The translations under genes and the position numbers were made by a program. DNA of 64,000 bases from Butyrivibrio hungatei DSM 14810. Lineage in GTDB: Bacteria; Bacillota; Clostridia; Lachnospirales; Lachnospiraceae. Position 1 is the stretch's first letter, and every line of letters starts with the position of its first letter. The notes below the pieces were generated by a model that made no database searches, was not told where the DNA came from, and was given only the letters and a program-made list of their open reading frames with translations. The stretch spans positions 151,319-215,318 of the forward strand of contig NZ_FRDH01000004.1 in NCBI RefSeq assembly GCF_900143205.1, given 5' to 3'. This document shows, in pieces, positions 8,802 to 17,496 of this stretch.

Positions 8802-8884
8802 CATAATAAATGTTTAAACTGCACACGCACCTGAAGCGCTTTTGCGGATGATGGACTGCGGATGGGCAGTAGAAGGAGAAAATA

Positions 8885-10975
8885 ATGGTAAAGACTTATT
8901 CAATGGAACTTGCTGGTCGTACCCTTAAGGTAGAGATCGGTAAAGTAGGAAAACAGGCAAACGGATGCGCATTCATGCAGTACGGTGACACAACAGTTCT
9001 TTGTACAGCAACAGCATCAGCTAAGCCAAGAGATGGAATCGATTTCTTCCCACTCTCAGTAGAGTATGGTGAGAAGTTTTATGCAGTAGGTAAATTTCCA
9101 GGTGGATACAATAAGAGAGAGGGCAAGCCTTCAGAGAACGCTATTCTTACAAGCCGCGTTATCGACAGACCTATGAGACCTCTTTTCCCTAAGGATTACA
9201 GAAATGATGTAACAATCGAGACTATGGTTATGGCAGTAGATCCTCAGTGCAGACCTGAGCTTCTTGCTATGCTTGGTGCATCAATTTCAGTTTCAATTTC
9301 AGATATTCCTTTCGATGGCCCATGTGCTATGACACAGATTGGTATGATCGATGGTGAGCTTATCGTAAACCCAACTCAGGAGCAGTGGAACACAGGTGAC
9401 CTCAAGCTTACAGTTGCTTCTGTTGGACAGAAGGTTATCATGATCGAGGCTGGTGCTAATGAGATTCCAGAAGAGAAGATGAAGGAAGCTATCTACAAGG
9501 CTCATGATGTTAACCTTCAGATCATCGAGTTCTTCAAGGGTATCGTAGCAGAAGTTGGTAAGCCAAAGCACGAGTACACAAGCTGTGCAGTTCCTGAAGA
9601 GCTCTTTGCTGCTATCAAGGAAGTTGTTCCTCCAGAAGAGATGGAGAAGGCTGTATTTACAGACGACAAGCAGACAAGAGAGAACAATATCGCAGAGATT
9701 ACAGATAGACTTACAGAGAAATTTGCTGATAACGAAGAGTGGCTTGCTATCCTTGGTGAAGCAATCTACCAGTATGAGAAGAAGACAGTTCGTAAGATGA
9801 TCTTAAAGGATCACAAGAGACCAGACGGACGTGACATCAAGCAGATCAGACCTCTTTCAGCTGAGGTTGACCTTATTCCTAGAGTACACGGAAGTGCTAT
9901 GTTCACTCGTGGACAGACACAGATCTGTGACGTAGTAACACTTGCTCCTCTTTCAGAGGCTCAGAAGGTTGAAGGTCTTGATGCATTTGCTGCAGACAAG
10001 AGATATGTACACCAGTACAACTTCCCTGCTTACTCAGTAGGTGAGACAAAGGTTTCAAGAGGTCCAGGACGTAGAGAGATCGGACACGGAGCTCTTGCAG
10101 AGAGAGCACTTCTTCCAGTTCTTCCTAGCGTTGAAGAGTTCCCATATGCAATCCGTGCAGTATCAGAGACATTTGAGTCTAACGGATCAACATCAATGGC
10201 TTCTACATGTGCATCATGTATGTCACTTATGGCTGCTGGTGTTCCTATCAAGAAGATGGTCGCTGGTATTTCATGCGGACTTGTAACAGGCGATACAGAT
10301 GACGATTTCATCGTTCTTACAGATATTCAGGGACTTGAGGATTTCTTCGGAGATATGGACTTCAAGGTAACTGGTACAAAAGATGGTATCACAGCTATTC
10401 AGATGGATATCAAGATCCACGGTCTTACAAAGCCTATCGTTGAGACAGCTATTGCACAGTGCCGTGAAGCTAGACTCTTCATTATGGATGAGTGCATGAG
10501 CAAGGCTATTGCTGAGCCTCGTAAGGAAGTATCTAAGTACGCTCCTAAGATTGTTTCTCTCCAGATCGATCCTGAGAAGATCGGTGATGTAGTTGGACAG
10601 AGAGGTAAGACAATCAACGAGATCATCGCTCGTACAGGCGTTAAGATCGACATCACAGATGACGGTAAGGTTTCAGTTTGCGGAGAAGATCAGGACAAGA
10701 TTGCAGAAGCAGTTAACATGATCAATGTTATCGTTACTGATTTTGAGAAGGATCAGATCTTTACAGGTAAGGTCGTAAGCATCAAGGAGTTTGGCGCATT
10801 TGTAGAGTTTGCTCCTGGTAAGGAAGGCATGGTTCACATCAGCAAGATTTCTAAGGAGAGAATCGACCATGTAGAGGATGTTCTTACACTTGGCGATACA
10901 GTAAAAGTAATCTGCCTTGGCAAGGACAAGATGGGACGTATCAGCTTCTCTATCAAGGATTGCCCTAAAGACTGA
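8885..10975 (+). CDS. pnp: Polyribonucleotide nucleotidyltransferase (PNPase)
   Basis: PNPase is a trimeric phosphorolytic 3'-5' exoribonuclease of mRNA decay. The 696-residue protein has two RNase PH-like domains: the first with GKFPGGYNKREGKPSE, the second with QYNFPAYSVGE and the FESNGSTSMASTCASCMSL catalytic region. A KH domain follows near residue 555 (IGDVVGQRGKTINEIIARTG) and an S1 domain ends the protein (FTGKVVSIKEFGAFVEF, GMVHISKIS). Length and domain order are standard. AGAAGGAGAA precedes ATG 8885. A long leader hairpin lies upstream and a very large hairpin downstream. Confidence 0.97.
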   Translation: MVKTYSMELAGRTLKVEIGKVGKQANGCAFMQYGDTTVLCTATASAKPRDGIDFFPLSVEYGEKFYAVGKFPGGYNKREGKPSENAILTSRVIDRPMRPLFPKDYRNDVTIETMVMAVDPQCRPELLAMLGASISVSISDIPFDGPCAMTQIGMIDGELIVNPTQEQWNTGDLKLTVASVGQKVIMIEAGANEIPEEKMKEAIYKAHDVNLQIIEFFKGIVAEVGKPKHEYTSCAVPEELFAAIKEVVPPEEMEKAVFTDDKQTRENNIAEITDRLTEKFADNEEWLAILGEAIYQYEKKTVRKMILKDHKRPDGRDIKQIRPLSAEVDLIPRVHGSAMFTRGQTQICDVVTLAPLSEAQKVEGLDAFAADKRYVHQYNFPAYSVGETKVSRGPGRREIGHGALAERALLPVLPSVEEFPYAIRAVSETFESNGSTSMASTCASCMSLMAAGVPIKKMVAGISCGLVTGDTDDDFIVLTDIQGLEDFFGDMDFKVTGTKDGITAIQMDIKIHGLTKPIVETAIAQCREARLFIMDECMSKAIAEPRKEVSKYAPKIVSLQIDPEKIGDVVGQRGKTINEIIARTGVKIDITDDGKVSVCGEDQDKIAEAVNMINVIVTDFEKDQIFTGKVVSIKEFGAFVEFAPGKEGMVHISKISKERIDHVEDVLTLGDTVKVICLGKDKMGRISFSIKDCPKD

Positions 10976-10988
10976 GTTAACGTAATGC

Positions 10989-11136
10989 AACGCAAGGCAC
11001 ATACGTGCCCATTTGGCTGACACTTTCGTTTTGCAAAAAACGTAACGGTACAAAGACGTCAAAGGACGACGTCTAAGTACCGACGTTTTTTGAAACAGCC
11101 AAACTGTCCACGTATTGGTCCTTGCGTTTTTATTTA
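10989..11136 (+). terminator. 148-nt nested hairpin with T-tail after pnp
   Basis: Five nested complementary blocks occur in order. AACGCAAGG pairs with CCTTGCGTT, ATACGTG with CACGTAT, TTTGGCTG with CAGCCAAA, CAAAAAACGT with ACGTTTTTTG, and GGTAC plus AGACGTC with GACGTCT plus GTACC, around a short A/G loop. A TTTTTATTT tract follows. The end is suited to termination, but the stem is far longer than a normal terminator. It may be a small mobile inverted repeat or an RNase III substrate. Confidence 0.75.
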
Positions 11137-11210
11137 TGTAATAGTCGATCAGGTAATATTTGAGCTGATTTAAGAAATATAAGATTTAAGTTTGTTTAAG
11201 GGATTAGAAG

Positions 11211-12815
11211 ATGAGTAATACAAAAGAAACTATTAGTGAGATTAATAAGCGTCGTACCTTTGCTATCATTTCACACCCTGATGCTGGTAAGACTACACTT
11301 ACTGAGAAGTTCCTTCTCTATGGTGGAGCAATCAATCAGGCTGGATCTGTTAAGGGTAAGGCTACAGCCAAGCATGCAGTATCTGACTGGATGGAGATTG
11401 AGAAGCAGAGAGGTATTTCAGTTACTTCCTCAGTTCTTCAGTTTAATTATGAGGATTGCTGCATTAATATCCTTGATACACCTGGACACCAGGATTTCTC
11501 AGAGGATACATATAGAACACTTATGGCAGCTGACTCAGCAGTCATGGTAATCGATGCCAGTAAGGGTGTAGAGGCTCAGACCAGAAAGCTTTTCAAAGTC
11601 TGTGCAATGAGTCATATTCCTATTTTTACATTTATCAACAAGCTTGATAGGGACGCTATGGATACCTTCGATCTTCTTGATGATATCGAAAATAACCTTG
11701 GTATCGCTACATGCCCAATGAACTGGCCAATCGGTTCAGGTAAGAACTTTAAGGGTATTTATGACAGAAGAGAAGGCCATATCGTTACTTTCTCAGAGAC
11801 TCAGAAGGGTACCAAGGAAGGTAAGGAGACATTTATCTCTTTAGATGACAAGGCTGGAATTGACAGCATGGTAGGTCAGGATGCATTTGAAAAGCTCCAG
11901 AGCGAGATTGAGCTTTTAGATGGAGCTGGTGCAGAGTATGACCTTGATAAGGTAAGAGCAGGTGAACTTACACCAGTATTCTTTGGTTCAGCTCTTCAGA
12001 ACTTTGGTGTTGAGCTTTTCCTTCATCACTTCCTTAAGATGGCTACACCACCAACAGGACGCATTTCTTCTGATGGAGAAGTTATTGATCCTATGGAGAG
12101 AGATTTCTCAGCATTCGTATTCAAGATTCAGGCCAACATGAACAAGGCTCACAGAGACAGAGTAGCCTTCATGAGAATCTGTTCTGGCAGATATGATGCC
12201 AATAACGAAGTTAAGCATGTTCAGAGTGGCAAGGTAATGCGTCTTTCACAGCCACAGCAGCTTATGGCTGATGAGAGAAAGATCCTGAGCGAAGCTTATG
12301 CGGGAGATATCATGGGTGTATTTGATCCAGGTATCTTCTCAATCGGTGATACAGTATGTATGCCAAAAGATAATATCGTTTACGAGGGAATTCCTACATT
12401 CGCTCCTGAACATTTTGCAAGAGTACGTCAGGTTGATACCATGAAGAGAAAGCAGTTTGTTAAGGGTATCACTCAGATTGCTCAGGAAGGTGCAATTCAG
12501 ATTTTCCAGGAGTACAATACAGGTCTCGAAGAGATCATTGTAGGTGTTGTAGGTGTACTTCAGTTCGATGTATTGAAGTTTAGACTTCAAAGTGAGTACA
12601 ATGTAGATATAATCCTTGAGAATCTCCCATATGAGTATATTAGATGGGTTGATAATGAGGATATTGATATGTCTTCACTTGTTGGAACATCTGACATGAA
12701 AAAGATCAAGGATATGCATGACAGACCACTTCTTCTTTTCATTAATGAGTGGAGTGTAGGCATGACTATGGAGAGAAATAAAGGGCTTGTTTTATCTGAG
12801 TTCAAAAAGAACTAA
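11211..12815 (+). CDS. prfC: Peptide chain release factor 3
   Basis: RF3 is a translational GTPase that ejects RF1 or RF2 from the ribosome after termination. The 534-residue protein begins with the G domain: SHPDAGKTTLTE (P-loop, residue 20), RGISVTSSV (switch I), DTPGHQDFSE (G3), and NKLD (G4). The SGKNFKGIYDR insert typical of RF3 follows, then domain II and the C-terminal segment ending in RNKGLVLSEF. Length is normal. It is probably monocistronic or cotranscribed with the lipoprotein gene that starts 15 bases later. Confidence 0.95.
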   Translation: MSNTKETISEINKRRTFAIISHPDAGKTTLTEKFLLYGGAINQAGSVKGKATAKHAVSDWMEIEKQRGISVTSSVLQFNYEDCCINILDTPGHQDFSEDTYRTLMAADSAVMVIDASKGVEAQTRKLFKVCAMSHIPIFTFINKLDRDAMDTFDLLDDIENNLGIATCPMNWPIGSGKNFKGIYDRREGHIVTFSETQKGTKEGKETFISLDDKAGIDSMVGQDAFEKLQSEIELLDGAGAEYDLDKVRAGELTPVFFGSALQNFGVELFLHHFLKMATPPTGRISSDGEVIDPMERDFSAFVFKIQANMNKAHRDRVAFMRICSGRYDANNEVKHVQSGKVMRLSQPQQLMADERKILSEAYAGDIMGVFDPGIFSIGDTVCMPKDNIVYEGIPTFAPEHFARVRQVDTMKRKQFVKGITQIAQEGAIQIFQEYNTGLEEIIVGVVGVLQFDVLKFRLQSEYNVDIILENLPYEYIRWVDNEDIDMSSLVGTSDMKKIKDMHDRPLLLFINEWSVGMTMERNKGLVLSEFKKN

Positions 12816-12830
12816 GTCTGGAGGAGAGCA

Positions 12831-14267
12831 TTGATAAGTCGGGATAAGTTTTTTGGGAAATTTATCGCTTTAGCTGTTGCCTGTGGGTTATCTTGCGGGC
12901 TTTTGTCTGGATGTCAGTTTTCTAGTATAGATGAGTATCTTGAGACCCTCGGAATGAAGGATGCTTCAGAAAAAACTAATGAGGCATCTTCTGAAGGAAC
13001 TTACTATGTCTCTGAAGATGTTGCTGTCAATAGTAGTGCTACTATCAGCTCATCTGCAGAAGCGGACGAAGGAGCTTCTTTTACCTCAGAAGACGAAGCC
13101 AATAGCAAACCGGAAAAGTCCACTAAGACAGAAAGCAGTAGCAAAAACGTTTCTGGAACAGTATCTGAGAAAGAAATGAAAGCTGCGAGAGAGGCCATAG
13201 GACTTACAGATTCTAACTTAGAGACTATCAAAAAGAAGCAGGAAGGTCTCTATGCTTTCGAACGCCTTACAAATGAAGGCAAGACCCTTTATGCTGAGAT
13301 CCTGACAATACTCGAAAATCAGGCTTCCGATATTTTGGTGTCAACAACCAGTGATGAAGCAGTAGAACTGATCTTTGACTATGTATTGATCGATCATCCG
13401 GAGATCTTTTATGTGGATGGATATCAGTATACCAACCACACAAGGGGCGATGTCATTGAGATGATTACCTTTACTGGTAACTATACTTACACACCAGAGC
13501 AGGTTGCAGACAAAAAAGCTAAGATAAACGATGCAGTAAACAAGTGTCTTGCCAATGCTCCTTCTTCTGAAGATGAGTATTATGCCATTAAATATATTTA
13601 TGAGTATCTGATCACTAATACTGATTATGATCTTGAAGCTGAAGATAATCAGAATATATGCTCAGTATTTATAAATGGAAAGAGCGTATGCAATGGTTAT
13701 GCCAAGGCAGCGCAGTATCTTCTTAATAAGATTGGTGTCAAGTGCACACTTGTTACTGGTACAGTTGATACAAAGAGTTCAAAGGGCGTAAGACACGCCT
13801 GGAATCTGGTTCAGTGTAACGGAACATATTATTATGTGGATGTTACCTGGGGCGATTCCTCTTATCAGACCAGTAACGGTGAGACTGCTGATGCAACCAA
13901 GCTTCCAGCAGTAAATTACGATTATCTGTGTGTTACTAGTGATGATATCGGCAAAACACATCATATTTCAGACAATATAGACATGCCTGTTTGCAGTAGC
14001 ATGACAGACAACTACTATGTAAGAGAAGATGAGTATTTTAAGTCAGCGGAGATGTCTCTTATCAAGGACCTCTTTGATAGAAGATACAAAGATGGCAGTG
14101 ATAACGTGACAATGAAGTGCGCGACAAAAGAAGTATACGACAGTATCTTCGAACAGCTTATTACTAATAAAGGCGTCTTCGATGTACTTCAGGGTGATAC
14201 CAGCAGCGTGTCATATACCACATTTGCTGAGACCAGGACCATAATATTCTGGATTGATGCGAATTGA
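12831..14267 (+). CDS. Transglutaminase-like lipoprotein
   Basis: This is a 478-residue exported protein. It starts at TTG 12831 behind GGAGGAG. The N-terminus has a lipoprotein signal with lipobox LLSGC at residues 24-28. A Ser/Thr/Glu-rich linker spans about residues 35-115. The C-terminal domain has the transglutaminase/protease-like triad: Cys in GKSVCNGYAKAA (near residue 286), His in RHAWNLV and Asp in YYVDVTWGDS. Such proteins act on the cell surface as peptidases or cross-linkers; the substrate is unknown. A TTG start usually lowers expression. Confidence 0.8.
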   Translation: MISRDKFFGKFIALAVACGLSCGLLSGCQFSSIDEYLETLGMKDASEKTNEASSEGTYYVSEDVAVNSSATISSSAEADEGASFTSEDEANSKPEKSTKTESSSKNVSGTVSEKEMKAAREAIGLTDSNLETIKKKQEGLYAFERLTNEGKTLYAEILTILENQASDILVSTTSDEAVELIFDYVLIDHPEIFYVDGYQYTNHTRGDVIEMITFTGNYTYTPEQVADKKAKINDAVNKCLANAPSSEDEYYAIKYIYEYLITNTDYDLEAEDNQNICSVFINGKSVCNGYAKAAQYLLNKIGVKCTLVTGTVDTKSSKGVRHAWNLVQCNGTYYYVDVTWGDSSYQTSNGETADATKLPAVNYDYLCVTSDDIGKTHHISDNIDMPVCSSMTDNYYVREDEYFKSAEMSLIKDLFDRRYKDGSDNVTMKCATKEVYDSIFEQLITNKGVFDVLQGDTSSVSYTTFAETRTIIFWIDAN

Positions 14268-14350
14268 GGCGTTAGCTTAGCCTAGCTGAGAGAATTATGA
14301 TATACTGTATAATGAATTAGATTATTAATGTGTTTATTGAGGTGACAATT

Positions 14351-14704
14351 ATGGGAAAAGAAATTGCAGAGGTTGGATCAGTTAAGATCGCAGATGACGT
14401 AGTTGCTAGGATCGCAGCTCTTGCAGCCCTTGAGGTTGAAGGCGTATCTGCTATGGCTGGTAATTATACAAGTGATGTTCTTGAAAAGGTTAGCCGCAAG
14501 AATCTTGCAAAGGGTGCTAAGGTTGTTGTTGGTCAGTCAGAAGTAAAGGTTGATCTTGCACTTATGATGGCTTATGGATTTAATATTCCAGCTACATGTC
14601 AGCAGGCTCAGACTCGTGTTAAGGCTTCAATTGAGAACATGACAGGACTTGAAGTTACTGATGTTAATATTAGGATCGCCGGAATTACAATGCCAAAGGC
14701 ATAA
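14351..14704 (+). CDS. Asp23/Gls24 family envelope stress protein
   Basis: This 117-residue protein contains one Asp23 domain: GSVKIADDVVARIAALAALE, VEGVSAM, and the later VKVDLALMMAYGFNIP and VNIRIAGI segments. Family members sit under the membrane and affect envelope stress tolerance. ATG 14351 behind GAGGTGA is preferred over GTG 14330, which has no site. A TATAAT-like box near 14309 could drive this gene and the nusB operon. Placement just before nusB is typical of Clostridia. Confidence 0.88.
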   Translation: MGKEIAEVGSVKIADDVVARIAALAALEVEGVSAMAGNYTSDVLEKVSRKNLAKGAKVVVGQSEVKVDLALMMAYGFNIPATCQQAQTRVKASIENMTGLEVTDVNIRIAGITMPKA

Positions 14705-14719
14705 GATAGGAATAAAAGT

Positions 14720-15124
14720 ATGATGAATAGAACAGAACTGAGAGAGCAGGTATTCAAGCTGCTCTTTCGTGTTGAATTTAATTCAAAAGAAGATATGGCA
14801 GAGCAGGAGGAACTCTTCACAGAGACAAGTGATCATGAGTTTTCCAAGGCTGATGCCGATTACGTTAGAGACAAATACGAGAAGATAGCAGAAAAGCTTC
14901 CAGAAATCGATGAAGCTATCAACAAGGAAACTTCTGGCTGGGATACAGGCAGAATGGCTAAAGTTGAGCTCACTATCATCCGCCTTGCTATCTATGAGAT
15001 CAAGTATGATGATACAGTACCTACGGGTGTTGCTATAAACGAGGCAGTTGAACTTGCCAAGAAGTTTGGTCAGGATGGCTCATCCGCTTTTGTAAATGGA
15101 GTGTTAGCAAAATTTGCGCAGTGA
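14720..15124 (+). CDS. nusB: Transcription antitermination factor NusB
   Basis: NusB binds boxA RNA together with NusE (S10) in antitermination of rRNA transcription. The 134-residue protein begins with the signature [16 protein letters not shown] and ends with the conserved helices [20 protein letters not shown] and [21 protein letters not shown]. Either ATG 14720 or 14723 can be the start. Its end overlaps xseA by 11 bases, showing tight coupling. Confidence 0.94.
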   Translation: MMNRTELREQVFKLLFRVEFNSKEDMAEQEELFTETSDHEFSKADADYVRDKYEKIAEKLPEIDEAINKETSGWDTGRMAKVELTIIRLAIYEIKYDDTVPTGVAINEAVELAKKFGQDGSSAFVNGVLAKFAQ

Positions 15125-16340
15125 ATATACAGTCACACAGGTTAATTCTTACATAAAGAATATGTTTACTCAGGACTTCCTCCTTAAGTCACTTACTATT
15201 AAGGGAGAGGTCAGTAATTTAAAGTACCACTCATCTGGACATATTTATTTTACGTTGAAGGATGCAGGTGGTGCTATTTCTTGTGTGATGTTCCGTGGTG
15301 ATAGAGACAGAGGCGGCCTTAAGTTTCAGATGAAGGAAGGTCAGCAGGTCAAGGCCAGCGGAACAGTTGATGTATATGAAAGAGATGGCAAATATCAGCT
15401 CTATGCAAGGCAGATTGAACTTGATGGAGCTGGAGCTCTTTATGAGAAATTTGAAGAGTTAAAACAAAAGCTACTGGAACAGGGCATGTTTGCAGAAGAG
15501 TACAAACAGCCTATTCCATCATATATCAGGACTCTTGGCATAGTTACAGCTCCAACTGGTGCAGCTGTGCGGGACATTATAAATGTAGCGACACGCAGAA
15601 ATCCGCATATTCAGATAATTCTTTATCCTGCCATAGTTCAAGGTGAGAAGGCTTCCGAGAGTATTGTCAGAGGAATTGAGACTTTATCCAGGAAACAGGT
15701 TGATGTAATCATTGTTGGCCGTGGCGGAGGTTCTATAGAAGATCTTTGGGCATTCAATGAGGAAACAGTCGCCCAGGCAATCTTTGATTGTCCGATTCCT
15801 ATTATATCTGCAGTTGGTCATGAGACAGATACTACGATAGCAGATTATGTTTCAGATAGAAGGGCACCTACGCCTTCTGCTGCTGCAGAAATTGCAGTAT
15901 TCGAATATAACAGATTCGTGCAGGATATAGAGGATTACTCTTTTACCCTTCACAGGAGCATGGAAAATAAACTAAACAGCAAGAAGCTTCTGATGGATAG
16001 ATATAGAGAGTCCTTGAGACTATTAAGCCCTCAGGGCAAGATAAGAGACAAACTCCTTAGACTAGACGGATTTGCAGATACTTTGCAGACCCTTATGGAC
16101 AGGAAACTTACAGACTACAGACACAGACTCAATATCGATATAGAGAGGCTAAAAGGTCTGTCGCCACTTGACAGGTTAAAGGGCGGATATTCCTATGTGG
16201 CTGGTGAAGATGGCGATAACATAAGAAGTATCAGGGATATCCATAAGGATGACAAACTATCAATTTATGTAACTGATGGAACTATAAAGGCTAAGGTTAT
16301 AGAAACTGAGGATAATGCGTATGGCAGCCAAGAAGACTGA
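15114..16340 (+). CDS. xseA: Exodeoxyribonuclease VII large subunit
   Basis: ExoVII degrades single-stranded DNA to oligonucleotides from both ends. The 408-residue large subunit has an N-terminal OB fold ([29 protein letters not shown]) and the catalytic domain with [33 protein letters not shown] and [19 protein letters not shown] coiled coil lies in the C-terminal third. The frame opens with TTG 15114, inside the nusB end, and GGAG sits 12 bases before; no ATG is available before conserved sequence. It overlaps xseB. Confidence 0.94.
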   Translation: MRSEYTVTQVNSYIKNMFTQDFLLKSLTIKGEVSNLKYHSSGHIYFTLKDAGGAISCVMFRGDRDRGGLKFQMKEGQQVKASGTVDVYERDGKYQLYARQIELDGAGALYEKFEELKQKLLEQGMFAEEYKQPIPSYIRTLGIVTAPTGAAVRDIINVATRRNPHIQIILYPAIVQGEKASESIVRGIETLSRKQVDVIIVGRGGGSIEDLWAFNEETVAQAIFDCPIPIISAVGHETDTTIADYVSDRRAPTPSAAAEIAVFEYNRFVQDIEDYSFTLHRSMENKLNSKKLLMDRYRESLRLLSPQGKIRDKLLRLDGFADTLQTLMDRKLTDYRHRLNIDIERLKGLSPLDRLKGGYSYVAGEDGDNIRSIRDIHKDDKLSIYVTDGTIKAKVIETEDNAYGSQED

Positions 16341-16554
16341 AGATAAAAAAGAAAAGCTCTCTGTGGAAGAGGCTTTTAGCAAAATTGAAGAAAAGATCCA
16401 TGCTCTTGAAAAGGATGACATCTCTTTAGAAGATTCTTTTAAAGAGTATCAGGAAGGCATGAAACTACTTAAGAATTGCCACGAGGCTATAGAAGAGGTT
16501 GAACTCAAGGTTCAAAAGATAGCAGAAAATGGCAGTCTGGAGGATTTTGAGTAA
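16321..16554 (+). CDS. xseB: Exodeoxyribonuclease VII small subunit
   Basis: XseB is the small helical subunit that decorates the coiled coil of XseA. The 77-residue protein has the family core LSVEEAFSKIEEKIHALEKD followed by DISLEDSFKEYQEGMKLLKN. ATG 16321 was chosen over 16315 because it lies at a better distance from GAGG. It overlaps xseA by 20 bases, and its stop shares a base with the ispA start (TAATG). Confidence 0.92.
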   Translation: MAAKKTEDKKEKLSVEEAFSKIEEKIHALEKDDISLEDSFKEYQEGMKLLKNCHEAIEEVELKVQKIAENGSLEDFE

Positions 16555-17480
16555 TGAAGAGCGAAGACTTTGAAAGTCGCCTCAAAGAGCGCGTATCAGA
16601 AGTTGAGAATATATTAAAAAAGTATCTTCCAAAAGAGGAAGGTTATGCAAAGACTGTTATTGAGGCTATGAATTACAGCCTTTTAGCAGGAGGCAAGAGA
16701 CTTAGACCTATCATGATGATGGAGTCCTATCGTCTTTTTGCTGGAGCAGATGCTGATCTTAAGGTGGTAGAGCCTTTTATGGCGGCAATGGAGATGATCC
16801 ACACCTATTCACTGGTGCACGATGATCTTCCAGCTATGGATAACGATGAGTACAGAAGAGGCAGAAAGACTACTCATGCAGTATATGGCGCAGGTATGGC
16901 AACACTTGCTGGTGATGGCCTATTAAACCTTGCCTTTGAGACAGCAATTGCAGGCTCAGTTTCAGATTCTTTTGACGGACAAAAAAGATACCTTAAGGCT
17001 CTTAATGTCCTTGCTACCAAAGCCGGTATCTATGGCATGGTAGGTGGTCAGTGCGCTGACATCGTAGCAGAGAACAAGACAGATATCCCTGATGAAGAGA
17101 TGAAGGATACCTTAAGTTATATAGATGAGAACAAGACAGGAGCTCTCATTGAGAGCAGTCTTATGATAGGAGCGATCCTTGGCGGAGCAGATGAAAGTGC
17201 TGTAGAGGCCATTGAGAAGGCTGGAAGTTGCGTAGGAGTTGCATTCCAGATTCAGGATGATATCCTTGATATAGTTGGAAATCAGGAAGAACTTGGTAAA
17301 CCTATCGGCTCAGATGAAAAGAACGGAAAGAGCACCTATGTGAGCCTTTATGGCATGGAGGGAGCTTCTAACAAAGTAAAAGAGCTCTCTGATGAGGCCT
17401 CCAAGATACTTAGTGATCACGGCTTTGAAAACACTTTTTTGGACGAACTCTTTCAGTATTTGATCTATAGAAAGAAATGA
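16554..17480 (+). CDS. ispA: Polyprenyl synthetase (farnesyl/geranyl diphosphate synthase)
   Basis: The enzyme condenses IPP with allylic diphosphates, supplying C15 for undecaprenyl and quinone synthesis. The first Asp-rich motif is DDLPAMDND with RRGRKTTH near residue 92. The second is FQIQDDILD near residue 230, followed by KPIGSDEKNGKSTYVSLYG. The aromatic-free residues before the first motif and the two-residue insert are typical of bacterial FPP synthases. The 308 residues are of usual length. It lies between xseB and dxs, a common isoprenoid gene pairing. Confidence 0.93.
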   Translation: MKSEDFESRLKERVSEVENILKKYLPKEEGYAKTVIEAMNYSLLAGGKRLRPIMMMESYRLFAGADADLKVVEPFMAAMEMIHTYSLVHDDLPAMDNDEYRRGRKTTHAVYGAGMATLAGDGLLNLAFETAIAGSVSDSFDGQKRYLKALNVLATKAGIYGMVGGQCADIVAENKTDIPDEEMKDTLSYIDENKTGALIESSLMIGAILGGADESAVEAIEKAGSCVGVAFQIQDDILDIVGNQEELGKPIGSDEKNGKSTYVSLYGMEGASNKVKELSDEASKILSDHGFENTFLDELFQYLIYRKK

Positions 17481-17496
17481 TGGATGGTAGACGAAC

